Shown: positions 27,829 to 37,058, numbered from the stretch's first letter. The stretch is 64,000 nt of DNA from G963676795 sp963677215 (GCA_963677215.1 OY781919.1:496001-560000); one strand, 5' to 3'. The notes: a model not told the origin generated them from the letters alone. Numbers and translations are program-made.

Positions 27829-27901
27829 AATATTCACTCCAAGATCCGGCAATTATCAAGACGCCGTTCTGAATAGTCAAGCGTCCTGCCCGGCGCCAAA
27901 C

Positions 27902-27941
27902 ATTGTCTGACAATATTAAAAAATCATCCAACACGACTCAA
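27902..27941 (-). promoter_or_regulatory. Promoter of the GntR gene with a FadR-type operator
   Basis: On the minus strand TTGAGT (27936-27941), a 17-bp spacer and TAATAT (27913-27918) make a promoter. Directly after it lies the perfect palindrome ATTGTC-T-GACAAT (27902-27914), which fits the FadR-subfamily pattern T-N-G-T-N3-A-C-N-A. Occupancy would block initiation, consistent with autorepression. Confidence 0.7.
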
Positions 27942-28058
27942 AAACCCTGAACAATCCGCTATAATTTAACGAGTTATAGACAATCGTTGCATTATCTGGC
28001 GCACAACACCTGGCTTCAGCGACACTTTTTGGCAAAAAAAGACATCGTTATTTTTTTG

Positions 28059-28104
28059 ATTGACAGACAATTTACATGAATTTAACATTCGATTGTCTGT
28101 CAAT
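28059..28104 (+). promoter_or_regulatory. Promoter of hexuronate operon 1 with two FadR-type operators
   Basis: TTGACA (28060-28065), 17 bp and TAACAT (28083-28088) form the promoter of the TRAP/uxa operon. ATTGACAGACAAT (28059-28071) covers the -35 box and ATTGTCTGTCAAT (28092-28104) covers the start site. The two are exact inverted copies of each other and relatives of the site at 27902-27914. This is a repressor layout. The remainder of 27853-28221 holds a lone half-site (TAGACAAT near 27976-27983) and a long leader; I see no gene there. Confidence 0.75.
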
Positions 28105-28221
28105 CAACCTTTTATTAGCAACATCTGAAACATGCAATGACTGGCGCATCTGCTACCGACCGATGCGCAATTCAATAAAACCCGAATGATCGGGATCAAC
28201 CAAAGGTGCATGGAGGTTTGA

Positions 28222-29199
28222 ATGAAGAAGCTGTTGAGTATCTGCCTGACCCTGTTGCTTGTTGCCGTCGTAACCGGCAGCGCCTCTGCCAAGACCCTGG
28301 AAATCATGGTCGCCTACGGCAATCAGCCTGGAGAGCCTGTTGATCAGGCTGTAACCTACTGGGCAAAAATCGTCAAAGAAAAATCGAACGGAAGCATCGT
28401 TCTCAAGCAGTTCCCAAGCAGCCAGCTCGGCGATGAAGCAACCGTCCAGCAGCAGGCCAAAATGGGCGCGAACATCATCACCATCGCCTCCTACGGAGCT
28501 TTGGCCGACCTGGTCCCGGACCTTGGCGTCATCAACGCGCCCTATGTCGGAACCACCGTTGAGCAGAAGGTCAAACTGGTTCACTCTCCAAAAATGAAAG
28601 AACTGATGAGCAAACTGGATGACAAGGGGATGCACATCCTTATCTCCGACTTCTACTACGGCACCCGCCAGCTGCTCTCCAAAACCAAAGCGACCACCCC
28701 AGCCGAAATGAACGGTAAGAAAATCCGCGTCCAAAACGCCAAGATCGCTAACTACTGGGCCAAGTCGGTCGGCGCGACTCCGACGCCACTGGCTCTGTCT
28801 GAAGCCTACACTGCCATGTCCCAGGGAATCGTCAGCGGCATCGAAAACCCGGCGGGAACCCTCTATGGCGGAAAGTTCTACGAGCAAGCCAAATTCCTGA
28901 TCCTCACCAACCATGACGTCCACATGGCCCCATGGGTCATCGGTACCGCCTTCTGGAAAAACCTGTCGGCTGATCAGCAGCAACTGCTGGAAGAAACCGG
29001 CATGGAAATGTCCCAGTTTGCAACCAAGCTGATCAAAGGGACCGAACAGGACTACATCGACAAGATGGTCGCTGAAGGTGTTGAGGTTGTCGAGGTCGAG
29101 GTTGGCCCTTACATGCAGAACGCCCTCGAAGTCATGAAAGGCCAGTTCCCTGAGTGGACCGCCGGTCTTTACGAGGAAACCCTGAGCAGCCTTGAGTAA
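28222..29199 (+). CDS. TRAP transporter substrate-binding protein DctP (operon 1)
   Basis: 325 residues with a signal peptide MKKLLSICLTLLLVAVVTGSASA. The TRAP-type binding fold is shown by YWAKIVKEKSNGSIVLKQFPSSQLGDEATVQQQAKMGA and the family region GKKIRVQNAKIANYWAKSVGATPTPLALSEAYTAMSQGIVSGIENP, whose Arg contacts the substrate carboxylate. It delivers an acid from the periplasm to the DctQM permease. Position at the head of the uxa operon suggests galacturonate or a related sugar acid; this is inferred. Confidence 0.92.
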   Translation: MKKLLSICLTLLLVAVVTGSASAKTLEIMVAYGNQPGEPVDQAVTYWAKIVKEKSNGSIVLKQFPSSQLGDEATVQQQAKMGANIITIASYGALADLVPDLGVINAPYVGTTVEQKVKLVHSPKMKELMSKLDDKGMHILISDFYYGTRQLLSKTKATTPAEMNGKKIRVQNAKIANYWAKSVGATPTPLALSEAYTAMSQGIVSGIENPAGTLYGGKFYEQAKFLILTNHDVHMAPWVIGTAFWKNLSADQQQLLEETGMEMSQFATKLIKGTEQDYIDKMVAEGVEVVEVEVGPYMQNALEVMKGQFPEWTAGLYEETLSSLE

Positions 29200-29216
29200 A
29201 CAACATTGAACAACAT

Positions 29217-29241
29217 GCGGGTCGACTAGACGTCGGCCCGC
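29217..29241 (+). other. Stem-loop between dctP and dctQ of operon 1
   Basis: GCGGGTCGAC pairs with GTCGGCCCGC except for one T:G position, around a small loop, 17 bases after the dctP stop. No T-run follows. Such a hairpin can protect the upstream message and let the binding protein be made in excess over the permease. All three TRAP operons here carry a hairpin at this point. Confidence 0.6.
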
Positions 29242-29280
29242 GCTTCAATATCAGAAAAACCCTAGCAGACGAGAAATTCT

Positions 29281-29787
29281 ATGGGTGTCATTAAAAAGAT
29301 CCTGGCCATACTCGACCTGGTTGGCAGACTCGATGTCTTCATCAGCTCCGTGACGATGTTCGGCATTGTCTGTATCTGTATCTGGGGTGTTTTCACCCGC
29401 TACATACTCGGCAATCCGGCCGGCTGGATCGGCGAGCTGTCCCTCGCCCTGTTTGTCTGGCTGACCTTCTTCGGAACCAGCATCCTGGCTCGCCGTGGAG
29501 AAATCGTCTGCATCGAATTCCTGCTCCACTACATGCCGAAAGGCCTGTCGTTTGTCATCAAGCGCATCCTGTCGACGATTCTGCTGGCAGCCTGCCTGAT
29601 CGTCCTCATCTGGCTGGGAACGCAGCTGACCCTGTTCTCCTTCGATCGCTACACCTCGATTCTGAGAATCCCCTACAGCTACATCTACCTGGCGATTCCG
29701 GTCGGCTCGCTGTTCACCCTGTATCACGTATTACGTCACGCCGTCATCGGCCCGCAGTACTATGAAGAAATGGATACCACGCTATGA
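29281..29787 (+). CDS. TRAP transporter small permease DctQ (operon 1)
   Basis: 168 residues with four predicted membrane helices. Family sequence includes WGVFTRYILGNPAGWIGELSLALFVWLTFFGTSILARRGEIVCIEFL. It pairs with the large DctM subunit to form the membrane complex. The stop overlaps the dctM start by ATGA, so the pair is translationally coupled. Confidence 0.92.
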   Translation: MGVIKKILAILDLVGRLDVFISSVTMFGIVCICIWGVFTRYILGNPAGWIGELSLALFVWLTFFGTSILARRGEIVCIEFLLHYMPKGLSFVIKRILSTILLAACLIVLIWLGTQLTLFSFDRYTSILRIPYSYIYLAIPVGSLFTLYHVLRHAVIGPQYYEEMDTTL

Positions 29788-31073
29788 GTGTCACTATCCC
29801 CATAGTCGTCATGTTTGCCCTGCTGCTGCTGGAGTTTCCGGTCGCCTTCGCCATCTTTGCCAGCACCCTGTGCTACTTTCTGTTCTTCTCCTATCTGCCG
29901 CTGATGATCGCCGTGCAGCGGATCGGCGAAGGCCTGAGCTCCTACGCCCTGCTGGCCATCCCCTTCTTCATCATGGCCGGGATCTACATGAACCATTCCG
30001 GCATCAGCCGGCGCCTGCTGGCCTTCAGCGAGATTCTCACCGGCCACATGCGCGGCGGTCTGGCCCAGGTCAACATCGTGCTCAGCACCCTGATGGGCGG
30101 CCTGTCCGGCTCCAACATCGCCGACGCGGCAATGAACTCAAAGCTGATCGTCCCCTTCATGCTGCAGAAGGGCTACTCGAAAGCCTTTTCAGCGTCGGTC
30201 ACGGCTGCGTCATCGCTGATCACGCCGATCATCCCGCCGGGTATCGCGCTGATCCTGTTCGGCTACATCAACAACGTCTCGATCGGTCGCCTGTTCATGG
30301 CCGGCGTGCTGCCCGGGATCATGCTCTGCGTGATGATGATGGTGCTGGTCAACCGCATCTCTGTCAAGCGCGGATACAAGCCGGAACGCCACCAGCGGGC
30401 CAGTGCCAAGGAAGTCATGGTCGGTATCAAAGCTGCCGCCATCGCCTTCACCCTGCCGGTCATCATCATCGGCGGGATCCGCTTCGGCGTCTTCACGCCG
30501 ACCGAAGCCGGCGCCATCGCCGTCCTCTTCTCCCTGGTCATCGGCTTCTTCGTCTACCGCGAACTCAATTTCAAGAAATTCCGTATGGGCCTGGTCGAAT
30601 CGGTGTTGGCCTCGGCCAACGTGCTGATCATCATCGCCGTCTCCTACGGATTTTCCAAGTTTCTGACCTGGGAACAACTGCCCCAGAACATCGCCGCCTT
30701 CATTTCCGATAATTTCTCCAGCAAGGTCCTGTTCCTGATCGTTGTCAACCTGGTGCTGATCATTCTCGGCATGTTCATCGAAGGGAACGCCATCCTGATC
30801 GTCATCTCGCCGCTGCTGGTCGGCGCGGCGCAGGTCATGGAGGTCGACCTGGTCCACTTCGGCATCATCTTCATCCTCAACGCTGCGATCGGCACCCTGA
30901 CGCCGCCACTGGGAACGGTCATGTTCACCACCTGTACGATTATCAACGTACCGATCAAGGACTTCATCCGCGAGGTCATGCCCTTCTGGCTGGTGCTGAT
31001 CGCGGCATTGATCCTGGTCACCTTTATTCCCCAGATCAGCCTGTTCCTGCCCAACCTGGTTTTTGGTCCCTAA
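29784..31073 (+). CDS. TRAP transporter large permease DctM (operon 1)
   Basis: 429 residues, about 11-12 membrane helices. GLSGSNIADAAMNSKLIVPFMLQKGYSKAFSASVTAASSLITPIIPPGIALILFGYINNVSIGRLFMAGVLPGI is the family's core with the substrate and sodium-binding loops. It uses a sodium gradient to import the acid delivered by DctP. It overlaps dctQ by 4 bp. Confidence 0.95.
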   Translation: MSVTIPIVVMFALLLLEFPVAFAIFASTLCYFLFFSYLPLMIAVQRIGEGLSSYALLAIPFFIMAGIYMNHSGISRRLLAFSEILTGHMRGGLAQVNIVLSTLMGGLSGSNIADAAMNSKLIVPFMLQKGYSKAFSASVTAASSLITPIIPPGIALILFGYINNVSIGRLFMAGVLPGIMLCVMMMVLVNRISVKRGYKPERHQRASAKEVMVGIKAAAIAFTLPVIIIGGIRFGVFTPTEAGAIAVLFSLVIGFFVYRELNFKKFRMGLVESVLASANVLIIIAVSYGFSKFLTWEQLPQNIAAFISDNFSSKVLFLIVVNLVLIILGMFIEGNAILIVISPLLVGAAQVMEVDLVHFGIIFILNAAIGTLTPPLGTVMFTTCTIINVPIKDFIREVMPFWLVLIAALILVTFIPQISLFLPNLVFGP

Positions 31074-31088
31074 GCAGGAGGAGAATCA

Positions 31089-31130
31089 GTGCCCAGCAGT
31101 AAAGTGACTCGAACTGCATATGTCCAGTAA
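31089..31130 (+). CDS. Possible 13-residue ORF between dctM and the dehydrogenase
   Basis: A GTG at 31089 opens a frame of 13 codons (MPSSKVTRTAYVQ) ending with TAA at 31128-31130. AGGAGGAG (31076-31083) lies 5 bases upstream, a stronger site than the dehydrogenase's own. It might be a leader controlling downstream translation, or the site might be chance. Nothing in the peptide suggests a function. Confidence 0.25.
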   Translation: MPSSKVTRTAYVQ

Positions 31131-31176
31131 GCAACCGGTCCCCGATAACCGGCACAACAGATAAAGGAATTACACG

Positions 31177-32202
31177 ATGGAAGCATTTGTCATCACCGAA
31201 GCGGGCGCAAGCGCCATTAGAAACGATGTGGAAAAACCGACGATCCAGCCGGGCCAGGTCCTGCTCAGGGTCAAAAAAGTCGGCTTCTGCGGCAGCGACC
31301 TCAACACCTTCCGCGGCCTCAACCCGATGGTCAGCTATCCGCGAATTCCCGGCCACGAGATCGCCGCAGAGGTCGCTGAAATCGGCAGCGCTGTGAGCGT
31401 TAACTTTCAGGTCGGCGACAAGGTGCTGGTTCTGCCCTACACCACCTGCGGGAAGTGCTGGTCCTGCCTGTCCGGTCGGCCGAACGCCTGCAAGCACAAC
31501 CAGACCCTCGGCGTTCAGCAGGAAGGGGGCATGACCTCCTATATCGCAACCTCCCCGGACAAGATCGTTGCTAACCTCAACCAACTCAGCTACAGCCAGA
31601 TCGCCATTGTCGAACCGCTGGCCGTCGGCTGTCACGCTGCAAGCCGTGCTGAAGGCACGGCGGGAGAAACCATGTTGGTGTTCGGCTGCGGCATGGTCGG
31701 GCTGGGCGCCATAGCCAAGGGGAATGATGACGGAGCAACGGTTATCGCCGTCGATATCGATGACAGCAAACTGGATCTGGCCCGCAAATTCGGCGCCAGC
31801 CATACCATCAACTCACACACCCAGAACCTCGAAGAGGAAGTCCTCAAGCTGACCGACGGCCATGGTCCCACCAGCGTCATCGAAGCAATCGGCCTGCAGC
31901 AGACCTTCGTTGCAGCGATCGACCTGGTCGCCTTCTGTGGCCGCGTCGTCTATGTCGGCTATGTCAAGGATGCGGTTGCCTACGAAACCAAGAAGTTCGT
32001 CATGAAAGAGTTGCAGATCCGTGGCTCACGCAACGCTCTGAAGCAAGATTTCGTCGATGTCCTCGAACTGATGAAAAAGATCGACCTGCCGATTGAACGT
32101 TTGATCAGCAAGGATGTTCCGCTCTCTGAAGCAGGAGCGGCCCTTAAAAGCTGGAGCGACAATCCGGCGGCGATCACCAAGATTCTGGTCTCCTTTGATT
32201 GA
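31177..32202 (+). CDS. Zinc-dependent alcohol dehydrogenase, L-galactonate/L-gulonate 5-dehydrogenase type
   Basis: 341 residues, medium-chain dehydrogenase. Catalytic zinc ligands appear in FCGSDL and PGHEIAAEV; structural zinc cysteines in CGKCWSCLSGRPNAC. The Rossmann motif is VFGCGMVGLGA, followed by VIAVDIDD, which favours NAD. It resembles enzymes oxidising L-galactonate to tagaturonate or L-gulonate to fructuronate. Its place directly before uxaB and uxaA fits that entry point. Other polyols remain possible. Confidence 0.75.
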   Translation: MEAFVITEAGASAIRNDVEKPTIQPGQVLLRVKKVGFCGSDLNTFRGLNPMVSYPRIPGHEIAAEVAEIGSAVSVNFQVGDKVLVLPYTTCGKCWSCLSGRPNACKHNQTLGVQQEGGMTSYIATSPDKIVANLNQLSYSQIAIVEPLAVGCHAASRAEGTAGETMLVFGCGMVGLGAIAKGNDDGATVIAVDIDDSKLDLARKFGASHTINSHTQNLEEEVLKLTDGHGPTSVIEAIGLQQTFVAAIDLVAFCGRVVYVGYVKDAVAYETKKFVMKELQIRGSRNALKQDFVDVLELMKKIDLPIERLISKDVPLSEAGAALKSWSDNPAAITKILVSFD

Positions 32203-32229
32203 TGACCCCAACGAGAAAGTGGGAACAAT

Positions 32230-33693
32230 ATGCAACAATTGAATCGTCAGAACACAAGCCTGAGCCAATATCCCGAGCGCATTCTGCAATTCGGTGAAGG
32301 CAACTTCCTGCGCTGTTTCGTCGACTGGCAGATCGATATCCTCAACGAAAAGAACGGCCTGAATGCCGGTGTCGTTATCGTCCGCCCGATCGACACCGAC
32401 CAGCCACCCTCACTGAATACCCAGGACGGACTCTACACCACCCTGCTGCGCGGTTACGACGAAGAGAACAACCTACGCAATGAAAAACGGATCATCTCCA
32501 GCGTCTGCCGTGAGATTTCAATCTACCGCGAGTATGAGACCTTCCTGCAGGTCGCTCACAACCCGGAGCTGCGCTTCATCTTCTCCAACACCACCGAAGC
32601 AGGGATCGCCTACAACGATCAGGATCGCTTCAAAGATGCGCCGCCGGCATCCTACCCGGCCAAACTGACCCGCTTCCTGTTTGAACGCTTCGAGGCCTTC
32701 GACGGCAGCAACGATAAGGGCCTTATCCTGCTTCCCTGTGAATTGATCGACTACAACGGTGAGAAGCTCAAGGAGATCGTCCTCAAATATATCGAGCTGT
32801 GGGGGATGCCTGAGACCTTCAAGGCCTGGGTTCTCGCTGCCAATACCTTCTGCTCGACCCTGGTTGACCGCATCGTTACCGGCTATCCGCGCGACGAAGT
32901 CGCTGAACTGGAGACGGAACTGGGGTACCACGACAACTTCATGGTCACCGGCGAATTCTTTCACCTGTTTATCATCCAGGCTCCGGCCTGGGTCGGCAAG
33001 GAGCTGAAGCTCGAGGGGAGCGGTCTCAACATCGAGATCGTTGACGACCTGATGCCCTATAAACAGCGCAAGGTCGGCATTCTCAACGGCTGCCATACGG
33101 CAATGACCCCGATTGCCCACCTCTGCGACATCGCTTTCGTCAAGGATGCGACTAGCGATCCGCAGCTTGAGACCTACCTTAACCGCCTGCTGGAGGAAGA
33201 GATCATCCCCAGCCTGCCGTTGCCGGTTGAGGAACTCAAATCGTTTGCCGACAGCGTCATAGGTCGTTTCAAGAACCCCTTTATCAAGCACAAGCTGCTC
33301 GACATCAGCCTCAACTCGATGACCAAGTTCAAAACCCGGCTCCTGCCGCAGCTCTTGAAGTCCGCCCAAGATAAAGGAACAGCACCACCGCTCTTAAGCC
33401 TGGCGCTGGCTGCGATGATCTGTTTCTATCGTGGTGAACGGAACGGCCAGAGCTATCCGCTCAAGGACGATCAACCCTTCCTCGATCTGTTCACAGAGCT
33501 GTGGGGCAAGGCCGGAATGGGGCCTGTCGACGAGAAGAACGCCGCAGAGATCAGCCGCCGCGTCCTTGGCCTTGACGACCACTGGGAGACCTCGCTGCTT
33601 GGCGTCAACGGCCTGCAGGAGGAGGTTTCCCGTCAGATCGTTAATATCACCGGTAAAGGAATGCGGGAGACCTTGAAGGAGGCGCTCTTATGA
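32230..33693 (+). CDS. uxaB: Tagaturonate reductase
   Basis: 487 residues, mannitol dehydrogenase family. It reduces D-tagaturonate to D-altronate with NADH in galacturonate breakdown. The N-terminal nucleotide-binding start ERILQFGEGNFLRCFVDWQIDILN and the catalytic-region sequence VGILNGCHTAMTPIAHLCDI are typical of UxaB. The product is the substrate of the next gene's enzyme. Its stop overlaps the uxaA start (ATGA). Confidence 0.94.
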   Translation: MQQLNRQNTSLSQYPERILQFGEGNFLRCFVDWQIDILNEKNGLNAGVVIVRPIDTDQPPSLNTQDGLYTTLLRGYDEENNLRNEKRIISSVCREISIYREYETFLQVAHNPELRFIFSNTTEAGIAYNDQDRFKDAPPASYPAKLTRFLFERFEAFDGSNDKGLILLPCELIDYNGEKLKEIVLKYIELWGMPETFKAWVLAANTFCSTLVDRIVTGYPRDEVAELETELGYHDNFMVTGEFFHLFIIQAPAWVGKELKLEGSGLNIEIVDDLMPYKQRKVGILNGCHTAMTPIAHLCDIAFVKDATSDPQLETYLNRLLEEEIIPSLPLPVEELKSFADSVIGRFKNPFIKHKLLDISLNSMTKFKTRLLPQLLKSAQDKGTAPPLLSLALAAMICFYRGERNGQSYPLKDDQPFLDLFTELWGKAGMGPVDEKNAAEISRRVLGLDDHWETSLLGVNGLQEEVSRQIVNITGKGMRETLKEALL

Positions 33694-35192
33694 TCAAAGT
33701 CACCCGAATCGACAGTGCCGATAACGTTGCCGTTACCTTCACGGCATTGACTGCCGGCACCTGCGTCGAACTCCCCGATGGCGAACAGCTTGAAGTGAGC
33801 GAAGAAATCCCGGTCGGCCACAAGCTGGCACTCCAGGATATCGCCGCAGAAACCCCGGTCATCAAGTACGGAGCCTCAATCGGCAATGCCCGCCAGGACA
33901 TCGCCAAGGGCGCACTGGTGCACACCCACAATGTCAAGACCGGCCTCTCTGACAAGCAGGATTACCAGTACCGGCCAGTCTCAAGCGAGCCGGAGTCCTT
34001 TGTCTGGCAAGATCCGCAACCACTGCAGGTCTACCGCCGCGCCAACGGCAAGATAGGTATCCGCAACGAAATATGGGTCATCCCGACGGTCGGCTGCGTC
34101 AACGGTGTCGCCGAAAACCTGATCAAAGAGTTCAAGGAGCTTAGCGAGCGTAGCGGTGTCGACGGAATCTACACCTTTCCCCACCCCTATGGTTGTTCCC
34201 AGCTCGGCGGCGATCACGAACGAACCAAGAAGACCCTGCAGAACATCGCCCTGCACCCGAACGCCGGGGCCGTGCTGATTCTGGGCCTGGGCTGTGAAAA
34301 CAACCAGATCAGCGCCTTCAAAGAGAGCATGCCGGAAGAGATTGATCCACAGCGGATCCGTTTCCTTGCCGCCCAGGATGTCGCCGATGAGATCGACGCC
34401 GGGATCGAACTGCTTGAGCAGCTCTACGCCATCGCAGCACAGGACCAGCGTGAAGCGGCCGACTGGAGCGACATCATCATCGGTCTTGAATGCGGCGGTT
34501 CTGATGCTTTCTCCGGGATCACCGCCAACCCGCTGATCGGTCGCGTCTCCGACTATGTCATCGGGAAAGGCGGAACCACGGTCCTGACCGAGGTTCCAGA
34601 GATGTTCGGCGCCGAACATATCCTCATGGAGCAATGTGCCAGCCGTGAAGTGTTCGACAAGACCGTGGCGATGATCAACAATTTCAAGGACTACTACATC
34701 GCACACGATCAACCGATCTACGAGAACCCGTCCCCCGGCAACAAGGCGGGCGGCATTACCACCCTTGAGGACAAGTCCCTCGGCTGCACGCGCAAGGCCG
34801 GAAAATCACCGGTTGTCGATGTCATCGACATCGATCAGCGGGTCAACCACAAAGGCCTCAACCTGCTCAACGCCCCGGGGAACGACATCGTCGCAACCAC
34901 ATCGCTCGGTGCTGCAGGTTGCCATCTGGTACTCTTCTCGACCGGGCGCGGCACCCCCTTAGGTGGCTTCATCCCAACCCTCAAGGTAGCAACCAACAGC
35001 GCCCTGGCCCAGAAAAAAGCCAACTGGATCGACTTCGATGCCGGCGCCCTGGCCAATCCGGAGAACAACCCGGACGATGTTCTGGCCGATTTCCTGACCA
35101 CGATCGCTGCGGTCATCAACGGCAAGCCGACCTCGGCCGAAGTTCGCAATAACCGTGAGATCGCCATCTTCAAAACAGGTGTGACCCTTTAA
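33690..35192 (+). CDS. uxaA: Altronate dehydratase
   Basis: 500 residues, UxaA/GarD family. It dehydrates D-altronate to 2-keto-3-deoxygluconate, usually with iron. An N-terminal SAF-like domain (DNVAVTFTALTAGTCVEL ... AKGALVHTHNVKTGL) is followed by the catalytic domain with YGCSQLGGDHERTKKTL, GLGCENNQISAF, LECGGSDAFSGITANPLIGRVSDYV and NAPGNDIVATTSLGAAGCHLVLFSTGRGTPLG. It is a single full-length polypeptide rather than split into small and large subunits. Confidence 0.95.
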   Translation: MIKVTRIDSADNVAVTFTALTAGTCVELPDGEQLEVSEEIPVGHKLALQDIAAETPVIKYGASIGNARQDIAKGALVHTHNVKTGLSDKQDYQYRPVSSEPESFVWQDPQPLQVYRRANGKIGIRNEIWVIPTVGCVNGVAENLIKEFKELSERSGVDGIYTFPHPYGCSQLGGDHERTKKTLQNIALHPNAGAVLILGLGCENNQISAFKESMPEEIDPQRIRFLAAQDVADEIDAGIELLEQLYAIAAQDQREAADWSDIIIGLECGGSDAFSGITANPLIGRVSDYVIGKGGTTVLTEVPEMFGAEHILMEQCASREVFDKTVAMINNFKDYYIAHDQPIYENPSPGNKAGGITTLEDKSLGCTRKAGKSPVVDVIDIDQRVNHKGLNLLNAPGNDIVATTSLGAAGCHLVLFSTGRGTPLGGFIPTLKVATNSALAQKKANWIDFDAGALANPENNPDDVLADFLTTIAAVINGKPTSAEVRNNREIAIFKTGVTL

Positions 35193-35236
35193 CCTTTTTC
35201 CTCACCCTTAGCAAAGAGAGCTGCAGGAGAATAAAA

Positions 35237-36337
35237 ATGAGCGTTTTTCAAACCAGACCAGCCGACCAGTGCCACTTCGACATACTCTCCCTCGGTGAAG
35301 TCATGCTTCGCCTCGACCCAGGTGAAGGTCGCATCCGCACCACCCGTAACTTCCGGGCCTGGGAAGGCGGCGGCGAATACAATGTCGCCCGTGGCCTGCG
35401 CCGCTGTTTCGGCAAACGCGCTGCCGTTGTCACCGCATTTGCCAAGAACGACGTCGGCCTGTTGATGGAAGACTTCATCCTCCAGGGCGGAGTCGACACC
35501 AGCCTGATCAAGTGGATCGATTACGATGGCATCGGCCGCACGGTACGCAACGGCATCAACTTTACCGAACGTGGCTTCGGTATCCGCGGGGCAGTCGGCT
35601 GTTCCGACCGTGGCAACACCGCCGCCTCGCAGCTGAAAAAAGGAGATATTGACTGGGAATACATCTTCGGCACCCTCGGTGTACGCTGGTTCCACACCGG
35701 CGGGATCTTCGCCGCCCTGTCGGAGACCACCGGCGACGTCGTCATCGAAGCCGCCAAGATCGCCAAGAAATACGGAACCTACGTCTCCTATGACCTGAAC
35801 TACCGGCCATCGCTGTGGAAAGGTTTCGGCGGGCTGGAGAAATGTCGAGAGATCAACCGCGAAATCGCCAAATATGTCGATGTCATGATCGGCAACGAAG
35901 AGGACTTCACCGCCTGCCTCGGCTTTGAAATCGAAGGGGTCGACCACAACCTGACCGACCTCGACGTCAGCTCCTTCCAGAAGATGATCACCAAGGCCGT
36001 TGCCGAATTCCCCAACTTCAAAGCGACAGCGACCACCATGCGTGGCGTCAAGACCGCAACCATCAACGACTGGGGTGCCATGTGCTGGGTCAACGGCCAG
36101 TTCTACACCTCGACCCAGCGTCCCGAGCTGGAAATCATGGACCGCGTTGGCGGCGGTGACAGCTTCGCCTCAGGCTTCATCTACGGCCTGATGGAACTGG
36201 ACAGCCCGCAGCTTGCCGTTGAGTACGGTGCTGCGCACGGCGCCCTGGCGATGACCACCCCGGGCGATACCACCATGGCCTCACTGAGCGAAGTCCAGAA
36301 ACTGGTTGGCGGCGGCGGTGCCCGGGTCGACCGTTAA
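35237..36337 (+). CDS. kdgK: 2-keto-3-deoxygluconate kinase (PfkB family)
   Basis: 366 residues, a little longer than many PfkB kinases. It phosphorylates KDG to KDPG. The N-terminal substrate region LGEVMLRLDPGEGRIRTTRNFRAWEGGGEYNVARGLRRCFG and the C-terminal MDRVGGGDSFASGFIYGL, with the catalytic Asp, are family motifs. Its position between altronate dehydratase and the aldolase fits KdgK. AGGAG precedes the ATG. Confidence 0.9.
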   Translation: MSVFQTRPADQCHFDILSLGEVMLRLDPGEGRIRTTRNFRAWEGGGEYNVARGLRRCFGKRAAVVTAFAKNDVGLLMEDFILQGGVDTSLIKWIDYDGIGRTVRNGINFTERGFGIRGAVGCSDRGNTAASQLKKGDIDWEYIFGTLGVRWFHTGGIFAALSETTGDVVIEAAKIAKKYGTYVSYDLNYRPSLWKGFGGLEKCREINREIAKYVDVMIGNEEDFTACLGFEIEGVDHNLTDLDVSSFQKMITKAVAEFPNFKATATTMRGVKTATINDWGAMCWVNGQFYTSTQRPELEIMDRVGGGDSFASGFIYGLMELDSPQLAVEYGAAHGALAMTTPGDTTMASLSEVQKLVGGGGARVDR

Positions 36338-36363
36338 CAGCCGCGAGATAAAGGAGCATAAGC

Positions 36364-36993
36364 ATGATAGAACAGTTGAAACAGCGTCCGGTCATCCCGG
36401 TTATCGTCATTGATGATGCGGCTTCCGCAGTGCCGCTGGCCGAAGCCCTGCTCGAAGGCGGCATCGACATCATCGAAATCACCTTCCGGACCGCAGCGGC
36501 CGGCAAGGCGGTCGAGAATATCCGCAAGGCTTTCCCTGAGATGCTGGTTGGAGCCGGCACCCTGCTGACCCCGGAGCAGTCGCGCCAGGCCATCGACGCC
36601 GGGATCAGCTTCGGCCTGGCACCGGGCCTCAACCCGGACATCGTCAACTTCTTCAAGGAACGCAATCTGCTCTTCATCCCCGGCATCATGACCCCGTCGG
36701 AAGTCGAACAGGGACTGGCCCTCGGTTGTCAGCTACAGAAATTCTTCCCGGCAGAAGCGGCCGGCGGAGTCAAGTTCCTCAAGGCACTGGCTGGGCCATA
36801 TGCAAGCAGGGGCATACAATTCTGCCCGACCGGAGGTGTCAGCCTTGCAAATATGAATGAGTATCTGGCCCTCCCGATCGTCTCCAACATCGGTGGTTCC
36901 TGGCTCGCCACCAAGGATCAGATCAGCAACGGCAGCTGGAAAGAGATCAGCGCCCAGGCCAGTGCTGCGCTGGCCAAGGCCAAAGAGATCTGA
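36364..36993 (+). CDS. kdgA: KDPG aldolase (active copy)
   Basis: 209 residues, class I aldolase of the Eda family. It splits KDPG into pyruvate and glyceraldehyde-3-phosphate. All catalytic residues are visible: Glu38 and Arg42 in EITFRT, Thr66 in GAGTLL, the Schiff-base Lys126 in QKFFPAE, Thr156 in CPTGG and Ser179 in GGSW. It ends operon 1, with a terminator 29 bp downstream. A gapless paralogue at 47260-47928 has lost most of these residues. Confidence 0.96.
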   Translation: MIEQLKQRPVIPVIVIDDAASAVPLAEALLEGGIDIIEITFRTAAAGKAVENIRKAFPEMLVGAGTLLTPEQSRQAIDAGISFGLAPGLNPDIVNFFKERNLLFIPGIMTPSEVEQGLALGCQLQKFFPAEAAGGVKFLKALAGPYASRGIQFCPTGGVSLANMNEYLALPIVSNIGGSWLATKDQISNGSWKEISAQASAALAKAKEI

Positions 36994-37021
36994 CGCAAGC
37001 CCCCGGCCAAAGAACACAGAC

Positions 37022-37058
37022 AAAAAAGCCCCCCGGATTTTCACCTCGGGGGGCTTTT
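37022..37058. terminator. Bidirectional intrinsic terminator
   Basis: A12-bp stem (AAAAGCCCCCCG / CGGGGGGCTTTT) with an 11-base loop, with A and T runs at either end. It ends hexuronate operon 1 on the plus strand and the convergent decarboxylase, whose stop is at 37077, on the minus strand. Confidence 0.9.
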
